64,000 bases of DNA from Clostridiales bacterium (GCA_015069295.1 SVIW01000001.1:287503-351502), one strand, 5' to 3'; positions 9,101-20,280 are shown, counted from the first letter of the stretch. Numbers and translations are program-made. Notes: generated by a model from the letters alone, not told the origin.

Positions 9101-10555
9101 TTATTCTTCCAAGCCGCCGTCCCTTATCCCCTCTTTTTCAAGCGGAGCTTCTTGTGCTTTCGCCGACTCCTTTTTCAGAGTTTTGAAAAACGCCAAAGTA
9201 AAGGGAATCGCAAAGAAGAAAGCGAAGAAGTCGGAAACCGCCTGACAAGCCTCGATGCCGCGCAACTGAAAAAGATAGGGCAACAGCAATACCGAAGGGA
9301 TATAAAACAGCCCTTGACGGGAAATGGAAATCAGCGAAGCGACCGCCTTGTTTCCAACGACCTGATAGGTAAGCCCCGCCATAAAATTTAACGGCAGCAA
9401 CGGCATCGTGATACATTGCAGCCGCAGCGTAATCGCGCCGATTTCTTTTGCTTGCGCCGACAAGCTGAACGCCTGCATAATCCACGGAGCAAGTATCGCG
9501 CAAAGCGCCGCAAACCCCGCCATCAACGCCGTAGAAAACCCTAAAGTGAAAAGATATGCTAAGCGCACTCTGTCAAAGTGTTTCGCGCTGTAATTATACC
9601 CCAAAACGGGCTGATAGCCCTGCCCTATCCCCAAGGAGATAGAAAAGGCGAGCATAAACATTTTGTTGACGACCCCCAGCGCCGCCTGCGCCGCGTCGCC
9701 GCCGTAGGCGTTTGCCGCATTCATCAAAAGCACCGTGCAAACGCTTGCCAAAATCTGCCGACAAAAGGACGGAAAACCCGTCGCAATGACGTCGAGATAG
9801 ACCTTACATTTAAACGCAACCGCGCGCACGCTTAAACGCACGACCGTCTTGCGGATACAGAACATAAACAAGAGCACGGAAAAACTGATCACTTGGCTGG
9901 AACAGGTCGCAATCGCCGCGCCTTTTACCCCCAAGCCGAAAACGAAAATCAACAGCGGATCTAGCCCGACGTTGACGACGGCGCCAACGACCAAACCGAT
10001 CATCGACAGTACCGCTTTTCCCTCTGCGCGCAGGACGTTGTTCATAACGAAGGACATACACATAAACGGCGCGGAAATGAGGATATATACGGCGTAGTCC
10101 TTCGCATACGCCAGCGTTTCGGGATTCGTCGAACCGAACAGTTTCATCAGCGGAGTCAAGAAAATCAACCCAAACAGCGTAATCAACCCGCCGCAAAGCG
10201 CCGCAATCGCAAAGGTTGAACTTGCAACCCTGTCCGCCCCCTTTCTGTCCCGTTTACCCAACAATCTCGATACGATACTCCCGCTGCCCATACCGAAGGT
10301 AAACCCGACAGCCTGAATAATCGACATCAAAGCCAAAAGGTTGCTGACGGCGGCAATCGCCGAGTCGCCCAATCTTGAAACGAACGCGGTATCCGCGAGA
10401 TTGTATAGCGAGGTAACCATCATACTGAGCATAGTGGGAATCCCCAGTCCGATAACAAGGCGGGACATTTTCTTTTGCGTCATTTTGACGTACTGCGCCC
10501 GCTCGCGTTTTTCAACCTCTATTTCTTCCGTGTTTTTACTTACCGTTTCTTCCAT
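9101..10555 (-). CDS. MATE family efflux transporter
   Basis: Multi-TM; LVIGLGIPTMLSMMVTSLYNLADTAFVSRLGDSAIAAVS; start trimmed to MEETVSKNTEE from ORF-track start 10714. Confidence 0.88.
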   Translation of the reverse strand: MEETVSKNTEEIEVEKRERAQYVKMTQKKMSRLVIGLGIPTMLSMMVTSLYNLADTAFVSRLGDSAIAAVSNLLALMSIIQAVGFTFGMGSGSIVSRLLGKRDRKGADRVASSTFAIAALCGGLITLFGLIFLTPLMKLFGSTNPETLAYAKDYAVYILISAPFMCMSFVMNNVLRAEGKAVLSMIGLVVGAVVNVGLDPLLIFVFGLGVKGAAIATCSSQVISFSVLLFMFCIRKTVVRLSVRAVAFKCKVYLDVIATGFPSFCRQILASVCTVLLMNAANAYGGDAAQAALGVVNKMFMLAFSISLGIGQGYQPVLGYNYSAKHFDRVRLAYLFTLGFSTALMAGFAALCAILAPWIMQAFSLSAQAKEIGAITLRLQCITMPLLPLNFMAGLTYQVVGNKAVASLISISRQGLFYIPSVLLLPYLFQLRGIEACQAVSDFFAFFFAIPFTLAFFKTLKKESAKAQEAPLEKEGIRDGGLEE

Positions 10556-10646
10556 AAATGCTATTATACACCTTTGCGCCCCCTTTTGCAAGCGGGAAAG
10601 CCCGTTTAAAAAATTTTTTCTTCTTTTTTTATCGACGGCTTTCGAC

Positions 10647-10675
10647 TTGCTTTTTCCCTTTTTCCGTGTTATAAT
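10647..10675 (+). promoter_or_regulatory. promoter TTGCTT-17-TATAAT immediately before the 10682 ATG
   Basis: TTGCTT 10647..10652; TATAAT 10670..10675; ATG 10682. Confidence 0.65.
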
Positions 10676-10681
10676 ACAGGT

Positions 10682-11482
10682 ATGAAAAACAAACAGACAC
10701 AAGAAGTAAAGCACTTCAAATACAAATTTTCCCCATTATTAATTAGGCTTGCTATCGCAATTATTGCACTCTGCGTTGTTGGATTAGCTTTAAGTGTTTA
10801 CCGTGTTATTGAGGCGGGAGTCCCTACCTTTTTGGATTCGTTAAAATCCCCCTTACTGATTATTTTATGCGTTTTTTGTATCGCCATCGTCGTTGGGATT
10901 TTGCTTTGTTCCCGTTACACGGTGAAAGGCGAATACTACTACGTACAATTTGGTTTTATCAAAAGCAAGTACTCGATTAAGGAAATCACCGCCGTCGTTT
11001 TGGACACGGACACGAAGAAGTTGACCGTATACGTTTGGGAAAACTTTTCCGTTTTAACAATGGAAGCCGAAGACGCGTGGAAATTTGTGGAAACATTACA
11101 AGCAGTAAAACCTTCCATCACCTACAACGTCACCTTAACAACGCCTCCTCCCCCCCGCATGGAAGGCTTTAAAACCTCCCTTATCGGCGCAATTGATGTA
11201 AGCATTGCCTTATGTATTATCCCCCTCGTTTTTTTACTTCCTCTCTGTGGTCAAGTCGGCGCGGTGCTTGGATTGATTTTCCTCGCATCAATCATTCTTC
11301 TTGTCCTTAACGCTTCAATATTAGGAATTCGTTCAATCAAAAAATCCATTAAACAGAAAAAGGCAGGCTCGCCATTACCAATAGCAACTCTCGTTTTAGG
11401 CATTGTTAGTTGCGCGCTTAGTCTCCTTGCCATTATCCTTACCCCCATTTTTTTTATACCCGCACTCTTAATACTTCTCTAA
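10682..11482 (+). CDS. hypothetical membrane protein (PH-like middle, DUF4190-like C-terminal TM pair)
   Basis: ORF 266 aa; 2 N-terminal TMs, soluble YYVQFGFIKSKYSIKEITAVVLDTDTKKLTVYVWE, C-terminal PIATLVLGIVSCALSLLAIIL. Confidence 0.6.
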   Translation: MKNKQTQEVKHFKYKFSPLLIRLAIAIIALCVVGLALSVYRVIEAGVPTFLDSLKSPLLIILCVFCIAIVVGILLCSRYTVKGEYYYVQFGFIKSKYSIKEITAVVLDTDTKKLTVYVWENFSVLTMEAEDAWKFVETLQAVKPSITYNVTLTTPPPPRMEGFKTSLIGAIDVSIALCIIPLVFLLPLCGQVGAVLGLIFLASIILLVLNASILGIRSIKKSIKQKKAGSPLPIATLVLGIVSCALSLLAIILTPIFFIPALLILL

Positions 11483-11505
11483 AGCAATTAACACCTAATA
11501 CACCT

Positions 11506-11538
11506 AAGCACTCAAAGATAAATTGAGTGCTTTAATTT
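11506..11538 (+). terminator. intrinsic terminator
   Basis: AAGCACTCAA ... TTGAGTGCTT then T-rich. Confidence 0.7.
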
Positions 11539-11550
11539 ATTGATAATCAT

Positions 11551-11593
11551 AAAAGCGACGAGTTCTGTATTCCACAGAATTCGTCGCTTTTTC
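11551..11593 (-). terminator. intrinsic terminator at end of V-ATPase operon (bidirectional)
   Basis: AAAAGCGACGAGTTCTGT...ACAGAATTCGTCGCTTTTT. Confidence 0.7.
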
Positions 11594-11605
11594 CTAATAT
11601 GCTTT

Positions 11606-12226
11606 TTACGATTTACTTTTTACTTTCATCAAACGCACGACCGCCGCGCGCTCGTTTTCGTCCAATTTGTCTTTGATATATTTTATCGTTTCTTCCAGCT
11701 GGGGAATCATAACGTATTCTAAGGCGTTGACGCGGCGCTTGTTCCGTTCGATTTCTTCCGCCAACATACGCACCGCTTTTTCCGTCTGCGCCAATTTAAC
11801 CATTTGCGGCAACAATTCCGCCGCCTTTTGCACCGAATAATCCGCTTCGCCCGTGATTTCCGAATAGGCGTAGGGCAACCCCTTTGCCTTTTCTTGCCTG
11901 ACGACGGTAATCCTCGGCACGTCCACGCCCATCACGCTCTCCGTTTCACACTCCGCATTCAACGCAACCGAGGGCATGGCAAACGCCGTCTCCGCTTCAA
12001 ACGCAGGCGTCAGCGCGCGGGCAAGCGCAAACTGCTTTAAAACAGACGACAACGCCGCCTCTACCCCTTCGCGCAACGATTTCGTTTCGCGCAAAAGAAT
12101 GGTAAACCGCCGAATCATCTCGTCTGATTTGTCTTTCAGCAACTTATGCCCGCGTACCGCCGTTGCTAAGCGGCCTTTTAACTTTTTCAACTCCATACGA
12201 GTGGGGTTTACGTTAAGCCTCGCCAT
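11606..12226 (-). CDS. ntpD: V-type ATP synthase subunit D
   Basis: [37 protein letters not shown]; operon position. Confidence 0.93.
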   Translation of the reverse strand: MARLNVNPTRMELKKLKGRLATAVRGHKLLKDKSDEMIRRFTILLRETKSLREGVEAALSSVLKQFALARALTPAFEAETAFAMPSVALNAECETESVMGVDVPRITVVRQEKAKGLPYAYSEITGEADYSVQKAAELLPQMVKLAQTEKAVRMLAEEIERNKRRVNALEYVMIPQLEETIKYIKDKLDENERAAVVRLMKVKSKS

Positions 12227-13601
12227 TCTCCTCTCCGTGCATATATTTCTCAATGTATTCCGTGCGAATACGCTTCAATTCGCCCTTGGGCAAAATCTTC
12301 AACAGTTTCCAACCCAAATCGAGCGTTTCCTCAATCGTTCTGTCCTTTGCAAACCCCTGATTGACGTATTCTCTTTCAAACGCCTCGGCAAATTTTGCAT
12401 ACAGTTTATCCACGTCGGAAAGCGCCGCCTCGCCAAGGATTGCGGACAGTTCTTTGCTCTCTTTCCCGCGCGCGTACGCCGCGAATAATTGATTCATCGT
12501 ATCGGCGTGATCCTCTCTCGTCTTGCCCCTGCCTATCCCTTTATCCTTCAAACGGGAAAGGGAGGGCAACACGTCCACGGGCGGATTGACACCCTTTTTA
12601 TACAAATCGCGCGAAAGAATAATCTGCCCCTCGGTAATATACCCCGTAAGGTCGGGGATAGGATGCGTTTTATCGTCTTCGGGCATCGTTAAAATGGGAA
12701 TTTGCGTAATCGAGCCCTCTTTCCCGCGAATACGCCCCGCTCTTTCGTACAGACCTGCAAGGTCGGTATACAAATACCCCGGGTACCCTCTTCTGCCGGG
12801 CACTTCCCTGCGCGCCGCCGATACCTCTCGAAGCGCCTCGGCGTAGTTGGTGATGTCCGTCATAATGACGAGCACGTGCATTCCCTTTTCAAAAGCAAGG
12901 TATTCCGCGCAAGTCAACGCCATACGCGGCGTAGCGATACGCTCTACGGCAGGGTCGTTGGCAAGGTTGGTAAACAAAACCGTCCTTTCGATTGCGCCCG
13001 TGCGTTTGAAATCGTCCACGAAATACTGCGCCTCTTCAAAGGTAATCCCTATCGCCGCAAATACGACGGCAAATTTACAATCCCCGCTTCTTACCTTAGC
13101 CTGACGGGCAATCTGCGCCGCCAATTCGGCGTGCGGCAAGCCGCTCATTGAAAATACGGGCAGTTTTTGCCCTCGAACGAGGGTGTTTAATCCGTCGATA
13201 GCCGAAACCCCCGTCTGAATAAACTCGTTGGGATAATCGCGCGCGGCGGGATTGATGGGCTCGCCGTTGATATCCAATTTCTTTTCGGGAATAATCGGCG
13301 CGCCGCCGTCGCGGGGATTGCCCATACCGTCAAAGACTCTGCCCAGCATATCTTCCGAAACGGAAAGCTGTTGACTGTGCCCTAAAAACCTTGCTTTTGC
13401 ACCCGAAATTTGTAAACCTTGCGAATTTTCAAACAACTGCACCACCGCTTTATCGCGGTTGATTTCCAACACCTTGCCAAGACGGATTTCCCCGCTCGTA
13501 TTGACGATTTCGACAAGCTCGTTATATTTAACCCCCTCGACGCCCTCGACGACCATCAAAGGGCCTACGACTTCGCGAATCGTTTTATATTCTTTATACA
13601 T
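12213..13601 (-). CDS. ntpB: V-type ATP synthase subunit B
   Basis: [47 protein letters not shown]. Confidence 0.95.
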   Translation of the reverse strand: MYKEYKTIREVVGPLMVVEGVEGVKYNELVEIVNTSGEIRLGKVLEINRDKAVVQLFENSQGLQISGAKARFLGHSQQLSVSEDMLGRVFDGMGNPRDGGAPIIPEKKLDINGEPINPAARDYPNEFIQTGVSAIDGLNTLVRGQKLPVFSMSGLPHAELAAQIARQAKVRSGDCKFAVVFAAIGITFEEAQYFVDDFKRTGAIERTVLFTNLANDPAVERIATPRMALTCAEYLAFEKGMHVLVIMTDITNYAEALREVSAARREVPGRRGYPGYLYTDLAGLYERAGRIRGKEGSITQIPILTMPEDDKTHPIPDLTGYITEGQIILSRDLYKKGVNPPVDVLPSLSRLKDKGIGRGKTREDHADTMNQLFAAYARGKESKELSAILGEAALSDVDKLYAKFAEAFEREYVNQGFAKDRTIEETLDLGWKLLKILPKGELKRIRTEYIEKYMHGEENGEA

Positions 13602-15363
13602 CGTCGCTACCCCCTTCGGCAACCGCTTTCAGCTGCGCGGTCATCGCCACGAAAATTTCGTCGAATTTCGAAATATCCTCTTCCGCGATATATTTCGCAC
13701 GCCCAATCATTTCCTTGCAAGAGCAAGCAAGAATCTCATCCAAACTCGCGTACGAAGCGATTGCCTCGCCCGCCAAGCGGTTAAATTCGTAAATAAGTTT
13801 CAGCATCAAAAACTGCTTATAGGTCGAAGTATAGGTGTCCACTTCGTGGAATGCGTTTTGATGCAAATAGTCCTCGCGGATAATCTTCGCCGTTTCCATC
13901 GTCAAACGGTCTTTCGAAGAAAGCGCGTCCATACCGACGAGGCGCACGATTTCATCCAAAGCCGCCTCTTCCTGCAAAATCGTCATTACGAATTGACGGT
14001 ATTTAAAATAGTCAACCCCCACGCTTTCATCATACCAATCTTTCATTCTATCCGCATACAACGAATAACTGATCAGCCAATCGATAGCGGGGAAATGCCG
14101 CTTGTAAGCCAATGCCGACGACAACCCCCAAAAGACTTTGACGATACGCAAAGTCGCTTGCGCAACCGGTTCGCTCAAATCCCCGCCCGGAGGGGAAACC
14201 GCGCCGATTGCCGTAACCGAGCCCGTCTTTTCCTCACTGCCGAGCAGTTTTACAATCCCCGCGCGTTCGTAGAATTCCGCCAAACGGGAAGCAAGATAGG
14301 CAGGGTAGCCCTCGTCGCCGGGCATTTCTTCCAAACGCCCGCTCATCTCTCTAAGCGCCTCCGCCCAACGGGAAGTCGAATCCGCCATAATCGCCACGTT
14401 ATAACCCATATCGCGGAAATATTCCGCAATGGTAATCCCCGTATAAATAGACGCCTCGCGCGCCGCAACGGGCATATCCGAAGTGTTGGCAATCAATACC
14501 GTTCTCTTCATCAACGGCTCGCCCGTCTTCGGGTCTTTCAATTCGGGAAACTCGTTTAAAACGTCCGTCATCTCGTTGCCGCGTTCACCGCAGCCGACGT
14601 AGACGATAATATCCGCGTCCGCCCATTTTGCAAGCTGGTGCTGTACGACCGTTTTTCCGCTGCCGAAAGGTCCGGGCACGGCTGCCACGCCCCCTTTGGC
14701 GATGGGGAAAAGCGTATCGATAACGCGCTGACCCGTAACCATGGGCTTGGTCGGCGACATTTTTTCGCGGTAAGGCCTACCCTTTCGAACGGGCCATTTT
14801 CGAAGCATCGCAACCGATTTTTTCTCGCCGTTTTCCGTGCGGATCACGGCAACCGTTTCTTCGATGGTGTATTCCCCTTCCAAAATCTCGCAAACCTCGC
14901 CTTTCAGCCCGTGGGGCACTAAAATTTTATGCTCGACGATTTCCGTTTCGTTGACAATCCCCAAAACGTCCCCTTCCTGCACCCTATCCCCCACCTTTAC
15001 GCGGGGCAAAAACAACCATTTTTTCTCACGGTCGAGGTTATTGACGGAAACGCCGCGGGAAATGCGGTCGCCGTACTGAAAATATAAGGCGGTCAAAGGG
15101 CGTTGTATCCCGTCGAAAATACCCGTAATCAAACCGGGCGCAAGCTCCGCCGAAAGGGGCTCGCCCGTGGAATACACTTCTTCCCCCGGTCCCAAACCCG
15201 AAGTCTCTTCGTAGACCTGAATCGAGGCTTTGTCCCCGCGAAGTTCGATAATTTCCCCAATCAGTCCTTTATCGGAAACCCGCACAACGTCGTAAAGTTT
15301 CGATTCCGCCATATTTTCCGCGATGATCAAAGGACCGGAAATTTTTACTGTCTTACCTGCCAT
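13594..15363 (-). CDS. ntpA: V-type ATP synthase catalytic subunit A
   Basis: P-loop GPFGSGKTV; 589 aa. Confidence 0.96.
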   Translation of the reverse strand: MAGKTVKISGPLIIAENMAESKLYDVVRVSDKGLIGEIIELRGDKASIQVYEETSGLGPGEEVYSTGEPLSAELAPGLITGIFDGIQRPLTALYFQYGDRISRGVSVNNLDREKKWLFLPRVKVGDRVQEGDVLGIVNETEIVEHKILVPHGLKGEVCEILEGEYTIEETVAVIRTENGEKKSVAMLRKWPVRKGRPYREKMSPTKPMVTGQRVIDTLFPIAKGGVAAVPGPFGSGKTVVQHQLAKWADADIIVYVGCGERGNEMTDVLNEFPELKDPKTGEPLMKRTVLIANTSDMPVAAREASIYTGITIAEYFRDMGYNVAIMADSTSRWAEALREMSGRLEEMPGDEGYPAYLASRLAEFYERAGIVKLLGSEEKTGSVTAIGAVSPPGGDLSEPVAQATLRIVKVFWGLSSALAYKRHFPAIDWLISYSLYADRMKDWYDESVGVDYFKYRQFVMTILQEEAALDEIVRLVGMDALSSKDRLTMETAKIIREDYLHQNAFHEVDTYTSTYKQFLMLKLIYEFNRLAGEAIASYASLDEILACSCKEMIGRAKYIAEEDISKFDEIFVAMTAQLKAVAEGGSDDV

Positions 15364-15388
15364 TTAATTTTTCCTCTCTGTTTTTCAA

Positions 15389-15706
15389 CTAATCGTTGTG
15401 GAAAAGAATATCCACGCCCAAAGCACGCTCCATAGCGTTTTTTAACACTTCCATACCGTAACCGTCGCTATTCCCCGAAGGGATACTGACCACGACGGGA
15501 TACGCTTCCTCGTCAAAACGTTTTAGAAATTCCGTCAACGGACGGGCGAGGTCTTCGGTTAAAAAGATAATTTGGTATTCTTTGGCGATTTTTCTCAAAA
15601 TTTCCCGCGCTTTTTTCTCGTTTTCCGCAGGATAGGTCGCAACCCCCGCCGCTTTAAACACCAAAATCCCCTCGTCGCCCCCGACGATTGCCATTTTCCC
15701 AAGCAT
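15389..15706 (-). CDS. ntpG: V-type ATP synthase subunit F
   Basis: 105 aa, MLGKMAIVGGDEGILVFKAAGV...EDLARPLTEFL; operon position. Confidence 0.88.
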   Translation of the reverse strand: MLGKMAIVGGDEGILVFKAAGVATYPAENEKKAREILRKIAKEYQIIFLTEDLARPLTEFLKRFDEEAYPVVVSIPSGNSDGYGMEVLKNAMERALGVDILFHND

Positions 15707-15721
15707 TGTTCTTCCCTCCGT

Positions 15722-16711
15722 TTACAGCGCGCGCAAGCGGCGTTTTATTTCCCGCTCGGCTTCCCCCGCCAAAAGACAGGCAAACACGATGCGCACGTTG
15801 GCGTTTTCCGCTCGGCGGCGGTATACGTAATACAAAAACGGCTCGCTTCCTTTCAAATCGAATTTCCGTTTTTCAAAATACGCAACCTCAAAACTGCTCA
15901 CGGTTTTTTCCGCTTCCGTCATCGGCAGCCCCTTTTCCTTGGCGTCCAGACAAAGCCCGACGAATTGCGCGTACGGCGTTTTTGCAAAGGCACGGCGGAG
16001 TTTTTCATTATCCTGCGTGAAAAATCTTTCCAGCTCGTTTTCCGTCAATTCTCCGCCGGGGAGATATTGTCCTTGCGCCTGCGCGAAATCTATCGCGCGC
16101 AGGGAAGTCAAAATATTGATACAGTCCGCCTTTTCCGCAAGCAAACGCCTTAAAACGGCGTTTCCTTTCGCCGTGTCCCGAAGAGCTGCGTACAGGGCTT
16201 TTTCAAAAATCGCACCCGCTTTCGCCCCCGACGGTTCCTCTTGCAAAAGGGCGGTTACTTCTTCACACGCCCCACCCAGATACGCGTTGAACTCTTTTAT
16301 CGGCGCAAAATCCCCCGCTTGAATACAAGCGGTCAACTGCGCCAGCGGAAACAAGCCCGACGGAGCGAGCAGCCTCTTTTCGTCTATCCCCAAATACACC
16401 GATTTTACCAATGCTTTTGCGTTGTGAAAATCGCGGGGCAACAGCAAAAAGTTTTTCTCTGCCGCCGACGGCGAGTAGGTGCGAACGAATTCGTCTATCG
16501 CCCCCTCTTCCGCTTTTATTAAGTTTTCGTATTCGTACACGCTTGCCGCCGTTTCGCCGTTGCCGTAGCCGCTTTCGCCAAGCATACGGAAAGCGTCCTC
16601 AACGCCGACCTCGCAGAAACGGAAAATCTTCTCTTTCAATAAGCGTTTTTCCCGCACGGCAATCACGCCGTTCGTGTACGTGGTATCAAAATAAGGCATT
16701 TTGTTCTCCAA
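15722..16711 (-). CDS. ntpC: V-type ATP synthase subunit C
   Basis: 329 aa; FLLLPRDFHNAKALVKSVYLG; operon position. Confidence 0.88.
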   Translation of the reverse strand: MENKMPYFDTTYTNGVIAVREKRLLKEKIFRFCEVGVEDAFRMLGESGYGNGETAASVYEYENLIKAEEGAIDEFVRTYSPSAAEKNFLLLPRDFHNAKALVKSVYLGIDEKRLLAPSGLFPLAQLTACIQAGDFAPIKEFNAYLGGACEEVTALLQEEPSGAKAGAIFEKALYAALRDTAKGNAVLRRLLAEKADCINILTSLRAIDFAQAQGQYLPGGELTENELERFFTQDNEKLRRAFAKTPYAQFVGLCLDAKEKGLPMTEAEKTVSSFEVAYFEKRKFDLKGSEPFLYYVYRRRAENANVRIVFACLLAGEAEREIKRRLRAL

Positions 16712-16716
16712 CGAAT

Positions 16717-17286
16717 TTATTTAAATATCGATTTTGCCAGCGCCGCCTGATTTTCTTCCCGATCGACGGCAAGCAACGCCCCAAACGAAAGGTCTTTGTC
16801 CGAAATCTTCCCTTTCAAATACAATCCCCCGTCCAAAGGCAAGGTCGCTTCCTCAAAAAGGAGTTTCTTTTCCTTGGCGACAGGCAAGCGTTTTACATCG
16901 CTTGCATAACGGAAATTATCAGCAAAGCAAACGACATCCCCTTCTTCCGCATACGAGCGTAGCAGATTGTCCACAAGCCGCAAACAGTCCTCTTTTGAAA
17001 GCTCCAGCAAACGGCTGAGCGCCTCGTCGTACAACGCGTCGATGACCTTACGCTTTTCGGCAAGCAACAGCTTTGCTCCGTCCAAACGCGCGTCCGCCGC
17101 CCGCTTTTCCAAAATAGCAATTCGCTTTTCCGCCGCTTCTTTTTCCGTCTGTTTCCGCAAGGTTTCCGCGCGCAAAGAAGCCTCGGCAAGCAATTTCGCC
17201 GCCTTGCTTTCCGCCTCCGCGATAATCGTTTGCGCCTCTAACTGCGCGTCGGAAATAATTCTTTCCACCAAAAGTTGCGTACTCAT
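16717..17286 (-). CDS. ntpE: V-type ATP synthase subunit E
   Basis: 189 aa, coiled-coil N-terminus; operon position. Confidence 0.85.
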   Translation of the reverse strand: MSTQLLVERIISDAQLEAQTIIAEAESKAAKLLAEASLRAETLRKQTEKEAAEKRIAILEKRAADARLDGAKLLLAEKRKVIDALYDEALSRLLELSKEDCLRLVDNLLRSYAEEGDVVCFADNFRYASDVKRLPVAKEKKLLFEEATLPLDGGLYLKGKISDKDLSFGALLAVDREENQAALAKSIFK

Positions 17287-17306
17287 AAAACCGCCTTAAA
17301 ACCGCC

Positions 17307-17762
17307 TTAACCGATTTGCCCTACCAACATAATCGAGATGATAAGCCCAAGGATTGCGTAGAATTCGATCATACCCGGATATACGATCAATTTCCCCGAA
17401 AGGGATTCTTGCTTGCCGACGGCGTAGATACAATTCGCCGCCGCTTTGCCTTGGAAATACCCGGACGCAAGACCGGAAATTGCCATCGGCAATACCGCGC
17501 CGAGCATTGCAAACCCAGCAGCTTTCGACATACCTTCCGCCAAACCGCCCGAGGCAATGATACCGATGATAAAGCCGTAGATACCTTGCGTTGCAGGCAG
17601 CAAAACGAGAACCATAATTTTACCGAACTTCTTGGGCTCTTCGCCCAAAACGCCGGCAGCAGCCGCGCTCGTCTTATAAAGCCCGACGCAGGAACCTACA
17701 CCGCAAAGCAATACGCAGATTGAGATACCGATAATTGCTATAGAATAGCCCGTTGTAAACAT
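17307..17762 (-). CDS. ntpK: V-type ATP synthase subunit K (rotor proteolipid)
   Basis: 151 aa, 4 TM; LLPATQGIYGF, SGYFQGK, MIEFYAILG. Confidence 0.94.
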   Translation of the reverse strand: MFTTGYSIAIIGISICVLLCGVGSCVGLYKTSAAAAGVLGEEPKKFGKIMVLVLLPATQGIYGFIIGIIASGGLAEGMSKAAGFAMLGAVLPMAISGLASGYFQGKAAANCIYAVGKQESLSGKLIVYPGMIEFYAILGLIISIMLVGQIG

Positions 17763-17793
17763 ATAAAATCCTCCGATTTTTCTTTTTTTCTTT

Positions 17794-19803
17794 TTATTTT
17801 TGATTGTCCGAAGATGCCGTGGCGGGAAGCAGCGAAATATACTTACGTTCTCCCCCTAAGGGTCTAAACAGCTCCCCGTCTCCCTCGTAAAATCTGCCGT
17901 AAAATTCAACGTACTGCAATCTTGCGTCGTGGATATACGCCCCCAAGAGGTTGATGATAAGATTAAACGCGTTGCCCACCACGAGCAGTACCACCGCCAA
18001 AATCATCAATAGCACGTTGCCGCTGAGGAAAAATCCATAACTGTAATTGGCAATAATCTGCGCGATGACCGCACCCGACAGCATCAAGCCGTACAACCGC
18101 GCATAGCTTAAAATATCCGAAGCGTAATTGATAACGCCGTACGCCGTACCGAAGCCCTTTGTAAACTTTCCAAAAAACTTTTCTTTTCTGCCCGCCGTCA
18201 AAATGGCAATCCCTAAAGACACGCCCGCCGTGATACCGCCGATTTTTCCCAAAGCAGGCAAGCCGACTTCTTCCAAAAAGCCCAAAATGGCAAGCCCCAC
18301 GCCGACGGAAAATACCGTCCAGACGACTCCGTCGAAGACCCCGTCGAGTATATTGCCGCGCAGCCATTCTTGCACCGCTTTACAAATATACCCTACGCAG
18401 AGCTGCACAATACCAATCAGCATCGCGATAATCAACACGCTGGGCACGGCAATCCCTAACAAATGCCACATATCCGTCTGCGGATTCGGCATTATCGTCG
18501 ACGGCAAAATCGCAAAGCCGAACAAAGAATTGAAAAGACAGCCCCAAATAATTGCAAAAATACCGCCGATCGCAAACGCCCCCGCAAGTCTTGACATTCC
18601 CGTAGGACGGGCGCGGTGTTTCCACCAAATATACCCCCCGCCAAACAGCATTACGATTCCATAGCCAAGATCGCCGATAATGAACCCCATAAACAGACTG
18701 TAAAAAAACGCCATAACCGTATTGGGGTCAAATTCTCGATAGTGCGGCACCGAATAGGTATTGGTTATCCCTTCAAAGCTAGAAACCAATCCGTTATTTT
18801 TCAACAAGGTCGGCGGCGTTTCCTCTTCCGTAGGGTCGGAAAATTCGATATATACCGCTTTGGAAACCGATTGAATCTGCGCTTTTACCTCTTCTTCCGC
18901 GGGCGCAGGCACGTACGCCTGCAATAAAAAAGTCGTCTCCGTAGCCCGCATTTTTTCCGCCGTTTTTTCCTTTTCCAGGCAAAAAGCGAGATAATCACAA
19001 TAGATTTTTAAAGGACGAATATACTCTTTCAACGCGTACATGGCGCCCTCGTTTTCCTTCAAAGCCCCGCGAAGCGTTTCGCTTTCCGCTTCATACGCGC
19101 GGTACAGCTCTTCCCCTGTTTTCTCTTTGTATTCTTCCCCTAAAAAGGGCGATTCCACAAAGCCGTAAGAAGACAAAACCCCGTCCACGTATTCCGTTTC
19201 CGCTTTGTGCACAACGGCGCACACCAGAGCGTTTTCGCCGTCCTCGTTCAAGAGGGAAAACGCCGCCGTTTCACAAGCGGATAATTCTGCCGCCCAGCCC
19301 TCTTTTTTCGCCAAGGGCAATATCCCCAAATAGGTTTTGGTATACGAAGTCGCGCAAAACGCCGAAAAGGGCAGAGCGAGCTTTTGATAAATCGCCGCCG
19401 CTTTCAATAATTTTTCGCACTTTGCATACTCCCCTTTAAGGCGGTTTTTCTCGTCCAATAAGGCGTTAATTCGTTCGATAAGTCCGTCCATCTCCGCCTT
19501 TTTGTCCTTTGCGGCAACGAACTGCGAATAGCTCACCTCAAACCCGTCCTTCAAAAGGTCGTTTTTTATCTTTTCCGCCTTTTGCCGAGCTTCCACCGCC
19601 CCGCATAACGCACCGAGCGCCGCTTCCGACGAGGAAAGATATTCCTCTATCCCTTTCTCTTCAAACGGGAGCAAATCGGTATCTTCCGTATCGGCGTGCA
19701 AGGTAATCTCTGCGGCGTTCGTACGGTGGAGAGCGTCCAAAATCCCGTCCTTGTCGTACGACATAGCGATAAGATTTAGTTTTCGCATTTTAACAATCGC
19801 CAC
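17794..19803 (-). CDS. ntpI: V-type ATP synthase subunit I
   Basis: 669 aa; soluble coiled-coil N-half, multi-TM C-half (FFYSLFMGFIIGDLGYGIVMLF). Confidence 0.93.
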   Translation of the reverse strand: MAIVKMRKLNLIAMSYDKDGILDALHRTNAAEITLHADTEDTDLLPFEEKGIEEYLSSSEAALGALCGAVEARQKAEKIKNDLLKDGFEVSYSQFVAAKDKKAEMDGLIERINALLDEKNRLKGEYAKCEKLLKAAAIYQKLALPFSAFCATSYTKTYLGILPLAKKEGWAAELSACETAAFSLLNEDGENALVCAVVHKAETEYVDGVLSSYGFVESPFLGEEYKEKTGEELYRAYEAESETLRGALKENEGAMYALKEYIRPLKIYCDYLAFCLEKEKTAEKMRATETTFLLQAYVPAPAEEEVKAQIQSVSKAVYIEFSDPTEEETPPTLLKNNGLVSSFEGITNTYSVPHYREFDPNTVMAFFYSLFMGFIIGDLGYGIVMLFGGGYIWWKHRARPTGMSRLAGAFAIGGIFAIIWGCLFNSLFGFAILPSTIMPNPQTDMWHLLGIAVPSVLIIAMLIGIVQLCVGYICKAVQEWLRGNILDGVFDGVVWTVFSVGVGLAILGFLEEVGLPALGKIGGITAGVSLGIAILTAGRKEKFFGKFTKGFGTAYGVINYASDILSYARLYGLMLSGAVIAQIIANYSYGFFLSGNVLLMILAVVLLVVGNAFNLIINLLGAYIHDARLQYVEFYGRFYEGDGELFRPLGGERKYISLLPATASSDNQK

Positions 19804-20110
19804 GAAGTATCCTCCCTACGATATCCATCACGCTGCTTTCTGCGGCTTGCAAGGTTTCGCGGCAATATCCTTCCGCCTCGGTTTTTTTTGCGCGCATTGC
19901 CGACGCGTATTCGGTTTCCGCGTCTTCGATTGCTTGTTTTATCTGTCTGTCGCGATAGGATTTGCAAGCCTCCGTTTCGCTCTTTTCCAAGCCGTCGGCT
20001 TGGGCTTGCGCCGAAGATAAAATTTCCGCAGCGCGAACCGTCGCGCCGCTTTTAATTTCTTTTGCCTCGTCCTCGGCTTTTCGAATCGATTCAATGATTT
20101 TTTCCGCCAT
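19790..20110 (-). CDS. V-type ATPase peripheral-stalk subunit (G/H-like)
   Basis: MAEKIIESIRKAEDEAKEIKSGATVRAAEILSSAQAQADGLEKSE; first gene of operon; start trimmed from ORF-track start 20182. Confidence 0.75.
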   Translation of the reverse strand: MAEKIIESIRKAEDEAKEIKSGATVRAAEILSSAQAQADGLEKSETEACKSYRDRQIKQAIEDAETEYASAMRAKKTEAEGYCRETLQAAESSVMDIVGRILRGDC

Positions 20111-20147
20111 AATAAACCTCTCGTCCTTGCGGTGTTCGCTTACTTTT

Positions 20148-20176
20148 ATTATACCCCAAAAACCAATTTTTGTCAA
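20148..20176 (-). promoter_or_regulatory. sigma-A-type promoter of V-ATPase operon (TTGACA-17-TATAAT)
   Basis: TGTCAA 20171..20176 and ATTATA 20148..20153 on +. Confidence 0.85.
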
Positions 20177-20239
20177 TGGCACACTGACAAATTTTTAAGC
20201 GATTTTTCCTCCTTTTCACAATCCCCGTTACAAGGAAGA

Positions 20240-20280
20240 AAAAAACTCCCGCAAGGACTGCCTTGCGAGAGTTTTCTTTT
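20240..20280 (-). terminator. intrinsic terminator after 20293 CDS
   Basis: AAAACTCCCGCAAGG actg CCTTGCGAGAGTTTT. Confidence 0.75.
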
